DNA from: Virgibacillus sp. 7505
GTDB taxonomy: Bacteria > Bacillota > Bacilli > Bacillales > Amphibacillaceae
Assembly: GCF_002272135.1 (NCBI RefSeq)
Contig: NZ_NPBF01000004.1
Location: 1-64,000 of the forward strand
DNA length: 64,000 nucleotides
Direction: 5' to 3'
The notes beneath the pieces were generated by a model. The model made no database searches and was not told where the DNA came from. It saw nothing but the letters and a program-made list of their open reading frames with translations. The translations under genes were made by a program, and so were the position numbers. Numbering within the stretch: position 1 is the stretch's first letter; every line of letters starts with the position of its first letter. This document shows, one piece after another, positions 8,051 through 15,862 of this stretch.

Positions 8051-8205
8051 TCATAAGAGCTTGGGACAGAACCTTCTGTCTCAGGCTTTTTTATTTTGCT
8101 TTCTGGAGAAATGAGCTGGCGCAGGTCCGTCAGCTGACGCGCTACTTCCGCCACCAGGAATAGCATAACAAGTACACCTATTACATAGATAACGAGCTGA
8201 AGCAT
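8044..8205 (-). CDS. Small membrane protein, 53 residues, function unknown
   Basis: An open frame of 53 codons starts at the ATG at 8205 with GAGGGG six bases upstream. It encodes one hydrophobic helix (LVIYVIGVLVMLFLVAEVA, about residues 4-22) followed by a charged tail rich in Lys, Glu and Ser. Its end overlaps both the terminator and the last codons of the convergent LysM-NlpC/P60 gene. The good ribosome site and the clean membrane helix with a positive and polar C-terminus support a real gene. I do not recognise the family. A shared transcript end with the hydrolase means the two genes could influence each other through overlapping 3' ends. Confidence 0.6.
   Translation of the reverse strand: MLQLVIYVIGVLVMLFLVAEVARQLTDLRQLISPESKIKKPETEGSVPSSYDQ
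8058..8094 (+). terminator. Terminator of the LysM-NlpC/P60 gene
   Basis: A stem of about 13 pairs (8058-8070 with 8075-8087, two wobble pairs) is followed by a T-rich tail. It lies 8 bases after the stop codon and inside the coding sequence of the small membrane protein on the other strand. Confidence 0.8.
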
Positions 8206-8274
8206 TTGTTTCCCCTCTCTTTATTCTTGTTATCTATTAGACGGTTCAGAACCGTGCTTGGTTTCATATTTACT

Positions 8275-8310
8275 ATAAAAAAAGGCTTATTCCTATATTC
8301 GGAATAAGCC
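8275..8310 (-). terminator. Terminator of the RsbT-like gene
   Basis: A perfect 10-pair stem (8284-8293 with 8301-8310) is followed on the minus strand by seven T residues. The stop codon of the RsbT-like gene lies in the loop. Confidence 0.85.
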
Positions 8311-8703
8311 TTTTGTATGAACGATCCGGTATTTGGCTACTTCTACACGTGTACCTTCCGTTGTGGAAGACGTAATATCAAAGTTGTCCATAAGTCGCTT
8401 CACTCCTGGAAGGCCGCGTCCCAATCCGCCACCTGTCGTATAGCCATCCAGCATGGCTTCCTGCAGGTTTTGTATACCAGGGCCGTTATCTTTGGCTGTA
8501 ATATGAATGCCAATCCTTCTTGTATCCTGTTCGCTGCGGATACAGATTGTTCCGCTGCCTGCATATTTATATATGTTACGGGCAAGCTCTGAGATGGCTG
8601 CAGTGATGCGTGCTTGTTCGACCGCACTGAATCCTAAGTCTGCTGCTAGCTTCCTGCCGCATGATCTGCTTGTGACAATATCTTTTTCATTTTCTATCTT
8701 CAT
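8293..8703 (-). CDS. RsbT-like serine kinase / anti-sigma regulatory factor (GHKL ATPase)
   Basis: A 136-residue cytoplasmic ATPase of the HATPase_c type, close in size and motif order to RsbT, the switch kinase of the sigma-B stress cascade. Visible motifs are the N-box-like AAISELARNIYKYAG, the G1 box AKDNGPGI, and the G2 region TTGGGLGRGLPGVKRLMD. RsbT has the same SELARNIY and GGLGxGLPGVKRLMD strings. I start it at the ATG at 8703 because AAGGTG lies 6 bases upstream and the length then equals RsbT. The frame stays open upstream back to the stop of the DUF2294 gene. No rsbR or rsbS lies next to it, so its partner is not evident. Confidence 0.8.
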   Translation of the reverse strand: MKIENEKDIVTSRSCGRKLAADLGFSAVEQARITAAISELARNIYKYAGSGTICIRSEQDTRRIGIHITAKDNGPGIQNLQEAMLDGYTTGGGLGRGLPGVKRLMDNFDITSSTTEGTRVEVAKYRIVHTKGLFRI

Positions 8704-8865
8704 TTCAGTCACCTTCCCCTCACCAGGAGCTGACGCCATGTGCTTACTTATATTGATAGATAGGTCTCCTTCTGATTGGCTTGGACCATTAAAATAAGCC
8801 AAAGTAAAGACGCTTCCCGCTGCCCCTACTTTGGCTTTATCGCTAGTTCCATGCCCAGCTGATTG

Positions 8866-9567
8866 CTAGCCAATATCTTTTAGTTTGTTCAAAGGATCGA
8901 TTATAACGACTATGATGCTCCGATCTGATTCGAATTCCCAATCAGCGAACACCTCTTGTACAGCGCCTTCCAGCAGATGACTTTCTTTATCAAATGCCTT
9001 GCGGAACGCTTGCTTTTCCAGTTTACTCTTTGCTCTTCGCAATACTTCTGTCTCGCCTAGATTGAAGATTTCCTTCTCAATGTCGACCAGAATGCCATCG
9101 CGGTAGATAACTAGAGTTCTACTATTCAGTTTAACTGTTTTTACTGTATTTGGCAACTTTTGAATCGATTCCGTAATCATAGCGACCAGCTCATTGATTT
9201 GCTGAGGATATTCCATTTGTTCAAGTGCGATGATTGTTTCCCTTGTGGCTACGATAACACCGCCATTCGTCTTTATATCCCAATCATAGAAGAAGTGTTG
9301 ATAGTCGCGCCCAGTCCACTTCTCAATTTGTTTTTTCAATTCAGGGAGACATTTTTCCATGAGTGTATCTCGTGTGTCGTACACCATAGCATATTGCTCT
9401 TGTTCCAGAAGCACCTTTTCAACCGGTGTCAGCAAATCCCGCACATAAATACAGACTATAGCTTCAGAAATAGAAACAAATACCCCTTCAGGTCCTTTTC
9501 CGAAATGTTTTCGCAAAAGTCCTGCTGTAAAGCCTGCCAGCTCTTTTTGTTGTTCTTTTATGTTCAT
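8866..9567 (-). CDS. Protein of two tandem DUF2294 domains, function unknown
   Basis: The 233-residue protein is made of two related halves of about 115 residues. The first contains LLRKHFGKGPEGVFVSISE and the second MITESIQKLPNTVKTVKLN; each then has an aliphatic strand and an ARD-like or ALE-like helical end. This fits DUF2294, a small Bacillales domain that is often single. There is no signal peptide or membrane segment. It ends in TAG, and the reading frame remains open for 54 more codons into the RsbT-like ATPase, so the two may once have been one protein. Function is unknown; the RsbT-like neighbour hints at stress or signalling. Confidence 0.7.
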   Translation of the reverse strand: MNIKEQQKELAGFTAGLLRKHFGKGPEGVFVSISEAIVCIYVRDLLTPVEKVLLEQEQYAMVYDTRDTLMEKCLPELKKQIEKWTGRDYQHFFYDWDIKTNGGVIVATRETIIALEQMEYPQQINELVAMITESIQKLPNTVKTVKLNSRTLVIYRDGILVDIEKEIFNLGETEVLRRAKSKLEKQAFRKAFDKESHLLEGAVQEVFADWEFESDRSIIVVIIDPLNKLKDIG

Positions 9568-9635
9568 TCTCGTATACCCTGTTTCCGATAGATTTTTTTA
9601 TTTTAATTGTACTGTATAAGCGCCTTATTTGGATA

Positions 9636-9683
9636 TAAAAAAAAGCCTGCACTAACGAATTTTAATCGTCATGGTGTAGGCTT
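9636..9683 (-). terminator. Terminator of the 116-residue hypothetical gene
   Basis: Arms 9643-9652 and 9674-9683 pair over 10 bases (one G-U) with a 21-base loop, followed on the minus strand by eight T residues. The end of the gene lies within the hairpin. Confidence 0.65.
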
Positions 9684-10002
9684 CGTTGTTCTGTTCCATT
9701 GACATGGATAATTCTTCTCCTTCCAGGATAATGCGGGGCATATCGTCCAATGTCCGCTTCGCTTTCGGATTTTCATAAATGAATGATTGTGGCATAAAGA
9801 ACAGGCTGTTCTTACCATCTGTTCCTTTTTCGAGTACGATGTCATGCAGATCCGGTATTTCGATCATATGATTGTCTATATATATTTTTGCGACTATTGG
9901 TTTATGGTTGAAAACGAAAAAGTAATTATCGTTGATGGACGAACCTCTTTTTGTTCTCTCGACAAAATCCTGCACACTTAACGTCAATGAAGGGCAAGTC
10001 AT
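9652..10002 (-). CDS. Hypothetical protein, 116 residues
   Basis: I do not recognise this family. The protein is soluble and mixed alpha/beta, without a signal peptide, Cys pair or obvious active-site motif. It contains FVERTKRGSSINDNYFFVFN near the start, a Pro-Asp-Leu-His segment in the middle and an alternating hydrophobic strand at the C-terminus. GGAGTGG lies just upstream of its start. It is a single gene between the DUF2294 gene and the divergent MATE pump and has its own terminator. Confidence 0.6.
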   Translation of the reverse strand: MTCPSLTLSVQDFVERTKRGSSINDNYFFVFNHKPIVAKIYIDNHMIEIPDLHDIVLEKGTDGKNSLFFMPQSFIYENPKAKRTLDDMPRIILEGEELSMSMEQNNEAYTMTIKIR

Positions 10003-10120
10003 CTCTTACCACTCCTTTCCTTTCTATGCATATGGAAAGCTTTTTCTTAGGTGGCTTGCTACTTGTTATGTACCCTTCTACTAGAAATATAAACGAATTA
10101 TCCACAGGCTTTCTGAAACT

Positions 10121-10135
10121 TTTGCCCCAGGCAAA
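10121..10135. promoter_or_regulatory. Dyad TTTGCC-N3-GGCAAA upstream of the MATE pump; possible operator
   Basis: A perfect 6-base inverted repeat with a 3-base centre lies about 35 bases upstream of a TATGAT-like -10. Its size fits a dimeric repressor. Neither regulator nor family is evident from the sequence. Confidence 0.3.
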
Positions 10136-10208
10136 TGTGCTTTAAACCAGGGGTTATGATACACTAGGTGCTGTGATTTTACTTTATTCGACAACTGGGG
10201 GCAGACTT

Positions 10209-11567
10209 ATGTATCCTGCGAACACGATACGTGAAAAAGCGTCTTTATTCTTTCACATATTATGGCCTATCCTCGTGACACAGATCAGCTACAATGCCAT
10301 GACTGTGCTTGATACGATGATGTCTGGACGTGCCGGCACAGATGATTTGGCTGGTGTGGCCGTTGGCTCCAGTCTATGGATGCCCGTCTATACCGGATTG
10401 ACTGGCATCATGCTGGCCATCACGCCGATGGTCGGACAGCTGATCGGCAACAACCGCCGCAGCGATGTCGGACGGACAGTTATGCAGGGATTTTATCTGG
10501 CTATTGTAATCTCACTGGTTGTACTGGCTATCGGCGCAATTGCTCTGCAGCCTGTGCTCGGAATCATGGACTTGAGTGCTGACGTACATACAGTGGCTAC
10601 AGATTATCTGCACGGACTATCGATCGGTATCATCCCGCTGTTTGCCAGCGCCGTTTTGCGTAATTTCTTTGATGCACAAGGCTATACGAGAGTATCAATG
10701 GTGATTTTGTTAATGGCACTGCCAATCAATGCGTTGCTGAATTATCTGCTCATTTTCGGTAACTTCGGTTTTCCGGAACTTGGCGGGGCCGGTGCCGGCT
10801 ATGCGACAGCCTTTACATATTGGTTCATATTCGGGGCAAGTGTGTTTCTGACATTCAAGCTGAAAGAGATGCGGACGCATTACCTGTTTGTCCGATGGTA
10901 TAGGGTATCATTTCAGGCTTGGAAGGAGCAGTTGAAGATCGGTGTGCCAATGGGTCTCAGTACATTCTTCGAAGCCAGTATCTTCAGTGTTGTTACGCTG
11001 CTGATGGGTTCCCTATTCGATACGACTGTCATTGCAGCCCACCAGACGGCATTGAACTTTACGACACTCATGTTCATGGTACCGCTAAGCATCTCAATTG
11101 GGATGACAATCGTGGTATCACATGAGGTCGGTGCCCGACGGATGAACCACGCTAAGCAATACGCCATTCTTGGTGTCAGTTCTGCACTAGTGATTATCGG
11201 TATTTTGAGCTTATTGTTATTCATTTTCCGCGAACAGATCAGTTACTTCTACACATCTGATCGTGCGGTCGTACTGCTTGCCATGCAGTTTATGCTGTTC
11301 GCGATCATGTACCAGTTTTCCGATGCAGCCCAAGCATCCCTGCAGGGTGTCCTGCGCGGATACAAAGATGTTACTATCCCATTCATCATTGCTTTTGTTT
11401 CCTATTGGATCGTCGGTTTGCCTAGCGGTTATTTACTTTCCCGCTTCACTACATTAGAACCCTTCGGATTCTGGGTCGGCATTACGCTCGGTCTGACCTG
11501 TGCCGCTATTGGTTTCTTCCTTCGACTGCGATTCATTCAGCGCAGACAAGTGAAAGCTGCTGTATAA
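10209..11567 (+). CDS. MATE family multidrug efflux transporter (NorM type)
   Basis: A 452-residue integral membrane antiporter with about 12 membrane segments, expected to exchange cations for drugs or cationic toxins. MATE marks include ILWPILVTQ at the N-terminus, MLDTMMSGRAG-like ALDTMM spacing, AGVAVGSSLWMP, and a duplicated bundle with EVGARRMNHAKQ in the second half. I chose the ATG at 10209, which has GGGGG seven bases upstream; the GTG at 10173 has no ribosome site. A short inverted repeat upstream may bind a regulator. It has its own terminator and so is monocistronic. Substrates cannot be predicted. Confidence 0.93.
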   Translation: MYPANTIREKASLFFHILWPILVTQISYNAMTVLDTMMSGRAGTDDLAGVAVGSSLWMPVYTGLTGIMLAITPMVGQLIGNNRRSDVGRTVMQGFYLAIVISLVVLAIGAIALQPVLGIMDLSADVHTVATDYLHGLSIGIIPLFASAVLRNFFDAQGYTRVSMVILLMALPINALLNYLLIFGNFGFPELGGAGAGYATAFTYWFIFGASVFLTFKLKEMRTHYLFVRWYRVSFQAWKEQLKIGVPMGLSTFFEASIFSVVTLLMGSLFDTTVIAAHQTALNFTTLMFMVPLSISIGMTIVVSHEVGARRMNHAKQYAILGVSSALVIIGILSLLLFIFREQISYFYTSDRAVVLLAMQFMLFAIMYQFSDAAQASLQGVLRGYKDVTIPFIIAFVSYWIVGLPSGYLLSRFTTLEPFGFWVGITLGLTCAAIGFFLRLRFIQRRQVKAAV

Positions 11568-11594
11568 ACACCTCCATCTCGGAGGTGTTTTTTT
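11566..11594 (+). terminator. Terminator of the MATE pump gene
   Basis: A perfect 10-pair stem (11566-11575 with 11581-11590) with a 5-base loop is followed by T residues, overlapping the stop codon. Confidence 0.92.
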
Positions 11595-11738
11595 GTACAA
11601 CTTTCCTAGTTTCCCCAATCAACGCTTCCAATCTCAAATTAATGTCTCAAAATTCAACCTACTTTCCCAATAAAAATCTACTAGGAAACATGCTATGCTT
11701 GATACAGGCAAAATCTTACAGACTAGGGAGTGTAACTG

Positions 11739-12836
11739 ATGCGTTCTGACGTCACATTCAACTCAGAAGAGCTAAGGGAACTGCTCAATTTGTGGTATAT
11801 GAATATCAAATTGAAGAAAGTCCAAGCCGCGGAAAAGCTTAAAACGGAAGTATCCGAACAGCTCGCTAAAGGTGAAGCGAATGACGACGTCGTCAAGCTA
11901 GCACTTCTGATCCATAGCCGCCACCATATCCTGTGCAAGAATTATTCCGAAGCAGAAAAGCTCATCAGCCAAGTAGAAGGATTCTCCCCTTATCTCAAGG
12001 AAGAGCACCTCTACTATCTGCATCTGTTCAAAGGCATGTATCTGTATTCGACCAAGGATTATTACAATGCCATTGAGGAATACGGGGAAGTTGAACCCTA
12101 CCTCGGCTATATCCAGGATGAAATCGAAAAAGCGGAATTCTTTGATCTGTTTGCATCGGCGCTTTATTACTTGGATTATACGAATCGGTCGGCTATATAT
12201 GCGGAGAAGGCGATTTATATTTATCAGTTGTATCCTGCGTATGAGAAAAAGCTGACAAGAGCTAAAATCTTGATTGCTTTAAACTATATCGATATGTGTG
12301 AATTCGATTTAGCCGAAGAATATCTTCACTCTGCTTTACAGGATACTAATACAAAACATGATGTTATGGTGCAAGTTAGTGTCTATCATAACTTAGGGAT
12401 TCTTTATGATCGAAAAGGACTCAATGAGGCAGCCAAACGTTATTTAACAAAGGTCATCCAGCATGAGGACTTCGAAAATTACTTATCTACTGTTTTTCTT
12501 TTATGTGAGATATCATTTCGGGAAAAGGAATATGAAAATGGGGTTACCTACCTTAAAATGGGTACAAGACGCTTGGAACAGGAACCAGATGAAGATTACT
12601 ATTGGAAATTTCAGATCTTACACGCTAAATATATTGAACCAGATAAGTATATAGATACACTATCAAAAGCTGTAGATTACTTCTCAAGTGCTCATCGCAT
12701 TTACGAGACGCAAAAATACGCTGATGAGCTAGCTAGCTATTTTAGTAATGAGAGAAATTTTGAAAAAGCGAATCATTTCTATCGGTTGGCTTTAGGTAAT
12801 CAAAATAATATTATTATGTTCCATTCAAGGAGGTGA
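11739..12836 (+). CDS. Rap-type tetratricopeptide regulator (response regulator aspartate phosphatase family)
   Basis: The 365-residue protein is helical throughout, with a short N-terminal bundle (LLNLWYMNIKLKKVQAAEKL) and then TPR repeats. Examples are AEKLISQVEGFSPYLKEEHLYYLHLFKG, split around residues 70-97, and YHNLGILYDRKGLNEAAKRYLTKV near 228. That is the build of RRNPP quorum sensors. Family members either remove phosphate from response regulators such as Spo0F or block DNA-binding regulators such as ComA. Which activity applies here is not evident. It starts at ATG 11739 with GGGAG eight bases upstream. A small secreted-peptide gene starts 5 bases after its stop, completing a Rap-Phr cassette. 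Confidence 0.85.
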   Translation: MRSDVTFNSEELRELLNLWYMNIKLKKVQAAEKLKTEVSEQLAKGEANDDVVKLALLIHSRHHILCKNYSEAEKLISQVEGFSPYLKEEHLYYLHLFKGMYLYSTKDYYNAIEEYGEVEPYLGYIQDEIEKAEFFDLFASALYYLDYTNRSAIYAEKAIYIYQLYPAYEKKLTRAKILIALNYIDMCEFDLAEEYLHSALQDTNTKHDVMVQVSVYHNLGILYDRKGLNEAAKRYLTKVIQHEDFENYLSTVFLLCEISFREKEYENGVTYLKMGTRRLEQEPDEDYYWKFQILHAKYIEPDKYIDTLSKAVDYFSSAHRIYETQKYADELASYFSNERNFEKANHFYRLALGNQNNIIMFHSRR

Positions 12837-12841
12837 TGATG

Positions 12842-12970
12842 ATGACAAAGAAAAGAATCGTAGGATTACTAGTACTTGTAACAATCCTAAGCAGCATTGC
12901 AGGCATTTCATTCAATGATACTGCTGAAAAAGGACACCTGCCTAACGCACCTGTTTTGACGGACTTCTAA
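12842..12970 (+). CDS. Phr-type signalling pre-peptide, 42 residues
   Basis: A tiny gene with an ideal AAGGAGG ribosome site inside the end of the Rap gene. Three ATGs in a row fall at 12836, 12839 and 12842; the last has 8-base spacing. The product begins MTKKRIVGLLVLVTILSS, a Lys-rich N-terminus and hydrophobic export segment, and ends with the polar tail NDTAEKGHLPNAPVLTDF. This is the layout of Phr precursors, whose C-terminal five or six residues are released outside and taken up by Opp to inhibit the cognate Rap. The tail lacks the common Arg-centred pentapeptide pattern of Bacillus subtilis Phr, so the mature peptide is uncertain. Confidence 0.8.
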   Translation: MTKKRIVGLLVLVTILSSIAGISFNDTAEKGHLPNAPVLTDF

Positions 12971-12982
12971 TACTTAAAACAG

Positions 12983-13008
12983 AAAAACCGGCATCCGCCG
13001 GTTTTTTT
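12983..13008. terminator. Bidirectional terminator between rap-phr and the SMP-30 gene
   Basis: A perfect 10-pair stem (12983-12992 with 12997-13006) with a 4-base loop has T runs on both strands. It serves the converging genes on either side. Confidence 0.9.
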
Positions 13009-13887
13009 CTATTTTCCGTATCTATAGCTAGGTGCTCCTACAACATCTGTCTCATATACAAAGATACCACCAGCAAGTGGCTCCTTCTCCAAGTCTTCTT
13101 CCGTCAGACCCTGTCTTGCTGTCGTGATGTACAATGTCTTCCGTTCCGGACCACCGAACGCACAGCTTGTCACTTGACTGACTGGCAAATGTACATCCTC
13201 AAGCCGCTCACCTGTTTCAGGGTTCCATCGAGACACCTTGGATCCGCCGTAATGTGCGACCCACAGATTGCCTTCTTCATCGATCGTCATACCGTCTGGT
13301 TTACCATCCTTGAACGAAACAACTGTACGAGGGTTGCTGATCTCACCCTTCTCACCGTCGTAATCAAAGCATTGCACCTCGCCGGTTGGTGTATCTATAT
13401 AGTAGAAATACTTATGATCCGGGCTCCACGCAAGACCATTGGAGTTTCCAATACCATCAATGATGCGTGTCAGCTCTTGATCCACTTCCATACGATAAAA
13501 GGCTCCTTTATGGCCGCTACCCTTTTTCGGCATCGTACCTGCCCACAGCCTTCCGTAAGGATCCGCCTTTCCATCATTGAAACGGTTGGAAGGTCTGTCC
13601 GTTTCCGGGCTGTGAAGCAGCACCTTTGCTTTTAACTCGCTATCCGTTTCATAAATGCCTTCTTCCATCGCCATAATAAGTCCGCCATCCTTTTTCAATA
13701 TGACAGCTCCGATTTTCTGGTCGACTGGAATCTCCCGATGTTCTTCCGTTTTCGTATCATATACATGAATTGCTTGACCATTTATATCCACCCAATATAA
13801 CTCTTCCGTTTCTTCCCGCCAAAAAGGACCTTCGGCCAAGCTCTGTTTCGCATCTAGGAATAATTTCGCTTCTGCCACTTTCTCCAC
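13009..13887 (-). CDS. SMP-30/gluconolactonase family lactonase
   Basis: A 292-residue six-bladed beta-propeller enzyme, probably a metal-dependent lactonase acting on sugar lactones. Family motifs are LAEGPFWREETEELYWVDI with the metal-binding Glu, SNRFNDGKADPYGRLWAGTM, GNSNGLAWSPDHKYFYYIDT with the metal-ligand Asn, and PDGMTIDEEGNLWVAHYGG with the catalytic Asp. There is no signal peptide, so it is cytoplasmic. It stands alone between two promoters and a shared terminator. Substrate (gluconolactone, arabinolactone or other) is not predictable. Confidence 0.9.
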   Translation of the reverse strand: MEKVAEAKLFLDAKQSLAEGPFWREETEELYWVDINGQAIHVYDTKTEEHREIPVDQKIGAVILKKDGGLIMAMEEGIYETDSELKAKVLLHSPETDRPSNRFNDGKADPYGRLWAGTMPKKGSGHKGAFYRMEVDQELTRIIDGIGNSNGLAWSPDHKYFYYIDTPTGEVQCFDYDGEKGEISNPRTVVSFKDGKPDGMTIDEEGNLWVAHYGGSKVSRWNPETGERLEDVHLPVSQVTSCAFGGPERKTLYITTARQGLTEEDLEKEPLAGGIFVYETDVVGAPSYRYGK

Positions 13888-13994
13888 TCCTTTACGTATG
13901 TATTACCTGCTATAGTAATAATACCATTATATGATTTACTTATTACCTGAATTGCTATCATCTAAGCATCCTATTGAAAAAAGGAGGGAATACC

Positions 13995-14510
13995 ATGTTC
14001 GAAACAGAACGACTGCTTATTCGCCCGTATACAACTGAGGATCTTCCTTTTTTGGAGAGCTTGGTCAGCGACCCACGCGTGGTCCGTTATATCGGAAACG
14101 GAAAACCAAGAACAAAGGAAGGCGCCCGTTTATTTTTCAATTGGAATTTGTCTCATATGAAAGAAGAGCAGCCATTAGGGCTGCAGCTTTTGGTTGAGAA
14201 AGCTAGCGGGGAACCAGTTGGGCACGCTGGGCTGGTTCCGCAGGAGATAGATGATGTAACGGAGCTTGAAGTTGGCTATTGGATTGCTCCAGCATATTGG
14301 GGAAAGGGCTTTGCCACGGAAGCTGCTGCTGCATTCCAGGAGATGGCATTCGATCAATTGAATGAAAATAGAATAATTGCCTTGATTTATCCCGGGAATA
14401 TTGCCTCCTGCAGAGTTGCTGAGAAGCTAGGTATGCATATTTGGAAAACGATCGAGCGCCATAACAAGGAAGTATTCGTTTATGCCAAAGAAAAAACCCC
14501 TCCTATTTAG
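13995..14510 (+). CDS. GNAT family N-acetyltransferase (RimJ/RimL type)
   Basis: The 171-residue protein has the RimL-type start FETERLLIRPYTTEDLPFL, the acetyl-CoA motif region ELEVGYWIAPAYWGKGFATEA (split here around residues 85-105), and the closing NIASCRVAEKLGM. The ATG at 13995 is used because AAAGGAGGG lies six bases upstream; the longer frame would begin with a TTG inside the ribosome site. The substrate (a ribosomal protein, antibiotic or metabolite) is unknown. The stop codon lies in the loop of the galE terminator on the other strand. Confidence 0.9.
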   Translation: MFETERLLIRPYTTEDLPFLESLVSDPRVVRYIGNGKPRTKEGARLFFNWNLSHMKEEQPLGLQLLVEKASGEPVGHAGLVPQEIDDVTELEVGYWIAPAYWGKGFATEAAAAFQEMAFDQLNENRIIALIYPGNIASCRVAEKLGMHIWKTIERHNKEVFVYAKEKTPPI

Positions 14511-14516
14511 GAGGGG
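14491..14516 (-). terminator. Terminator of galE
   Basis: The 7-pair GC-rich stem (14497-14503 with 14510-14516) is followed on the minus strand by six T residues. On the plus strand no T run follows, so it serves galE only. It overlaps the acetyltransferase stop codon. Confidence 0.8.
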
Positions 14517-14522
14517 AGGAAA

Positions 14523-15512
14523 TTATGCATCATAGCCATTCGGACGATTCTGATGCCATCTCCACGCATCACCGATGATGTCTTTCATATCTGTTCGTGA
14601 CGGATTCCATCCAAGTACTTCCTTCGCCTTCGCAGAGCTTGCGATCAAGACAGCTGGGTCACCAGCACGGCGCGGACCGACCTTGGCCGGGATTTCCTTG
14701 CCAGTCACTTCTCGTGCAACGTCAATCAACTCTTTAACAGAGAAGCCTTGGCTGGAGCCGAGGTTAAAGATATCACTCTTGCCACCTTTATCCAAGTAAT
14801 CTAATGCCAGCAAATGGGCATCGATCAAGTCGACAACATGGATATAGTCGCGGATACATGTTCCATCTTCTGTTGGATAGTCATCACCGAAGATGCTAAT
14901 ATGCTCTCGCTGTCCGAGTGCTGTTTGCAGAATGATTGGAATCAGATGGCTTTCCGGATCATGATCTTCGCCAATCTGTCCGCTCGGATGAGCGCCAGCG
15001 ACATTAAAGTAGCGTAGTGAGACATATTTAATACCGTATGCCTGGTCACACCATTTCATCATTTTTTCCATCATCAGCTTGGACTCACCGTAAGGACTTT
15101 CGGGATTCGTATCGAGATCCTCTGTAAGTGGCACAACGTTTGTATCGCCGTATGTCGCTGCTGTAGAAGAGAAGACAATTTTCTTCACTTCATGCTTACG
15201 CATTGTCTCAAGAAGAACCTGCATACCATACACATTGTTACCAAAGTACTTCAAGGGATCTTCTACTGATTCTGCAACAAGGGAGCTAGCAGCAAAGTGG
15301 ACAACCGCATCGACTTTTTCCTTTGTGAATACATCATCCAGGAATGCTGCATCACGAAGATCTCCTTCATAGAAAATGGCATTCTTGTCCGCAGCTGCGG
15401 CATGGCCTGTAATTATGTTATCAATGATGACTGCCTCATGCCCTTTCTCCAAAAGCATGGCTACTGCATGGGAACCAATATAACCTGCACCGCCTGTAAC
15501 TAGTACTTTCAT
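14523..15512 (-). CDS. galE: UDP-glucose 4-epimerase
   Basis: This NAD-dependent short-chain dehydrogenase interconverts UDP-glucose and UDP-galactose (some members also the N-acetyl forms). The 329-residue protein starts [17 protein letters not shown], the NAD-binding GxxGxxG. It has the catalytic SSTAATYG and YGESK (Tyr-x3-Lys) and the later [18 protein letters not shown] and TPDG-type [14 protein letters not shown] regions. I start it at the ATG at 15512, with GAGG eight bases upstream, rather than 15548. It supplies galactosyl donors to the glycan operons in this window. It is not next to galK or galT, which suggests biosynthetic use. Confidence 0.96.
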   Translation of the reverse strand: MKVLVTGGAGYIGSHAVAMLLEKGHEAVIIDNIITGHAAAADKNAIFYEGDLRDAAFLDDVFTKEKVDAVVHFAASSLVAESVEDPLKYFGNNVYGMQVLLETMRKHEVKKIVFSSTAATYGDTNVVPLTEDLDTNPESPYGESKLMMEKMMKWCDQAYGIKYVSLRYFNVAGAHPSGQIGEDHDPESHLIPIILQTALGQREHISIFGDDYPTEDGTCIRDYIHVVDLIDAHLLALDYLDKGGKSDIFNLGSSQGFSVKELIDVAREVTGKEIPAKVGPRRAGDPAVLIASSAKAKEVLGWNPSRTDMKDIIGDAWRWHQNRPNGYDA

Positions 15513-15584
15513 AGATTTTTCCTCGATTCTCTTATTATTATCACTCAAATTATAGCATGCTTGCGGTCAAATAAATGGTAAAGT

Positions 15585-15842
15585 TTACACCTTATTCCAT
15601 TCGTGAAGATGCAGACTGCGCACGCCATTAACCAAGTACGGATCCTGCTCAGCAAGAGTTCTTGCTTCTGCCTCGTTTTCTGCCTGATAGATAACCAGTC
15701 CGCCTGTTCCATCAGCGAACGCTCCTCTTGCAAAGATAAATCCCTTTTCATCCAAGTCAGCCAGGAAATCCAAATGTGCCTGGCGGTATTGCTGGTTCAA
15801 TTCCGGTTTCTCCATTTTAAGAAATGCAGCAAAATATTTCAT
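15585..15842 (-). CDS. YciI family protein
   Basis: An 85-residue protein of the dimeric alpha-beta barrel YciI fold. It contains the typical RQAHLDFLADLDEKGFIFARG with the conserved His and Asp, GGLVIYQAENEAEARTLAEQDPY, and an ending HLHEWNKV. Members are often fused to or paired with oxidoreductases or sigma factors; the true reaction is not settled. It lies 20 bases after the ROK kinase gene on the same strand and is probably cotranscribed with it. A longer frame in another phase (15545-15751) is a shadow. Confidence 0.88.
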   Translation of the reverse strand: MKYFAAFLKMEKPELNQQYRQAHLDFLADLDEKGFIFARGAFADGTGGLVIYQAENEAEARTLAEQDPYLVNGVRSLHLHEWNKV

Positions 15843-15862
15843 TGGAAATCTCCCCTTCTATT

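Noticed and set aside
8704-8802. Longer N-terminus for the RsbT-like protein beginning at a TTG
   Set aside because: The ATG at 8703 has a strong ribosome site and gives the usual RsbT length; the extension looks like linker and has no ribosome site.
9568-9585. GGGTAT-like sigma-B -10 element before the DUF2294 gene
   Set aside because: It is only about ten bases from the start codon and has no matching -35, so it would give almost no leader.
15545-15751. Alternative 68-residue frame over the YciI gene
   Set aside because: The overlapping 85-residue frame has clear YciI motifs; this one has none and no ribosome site.
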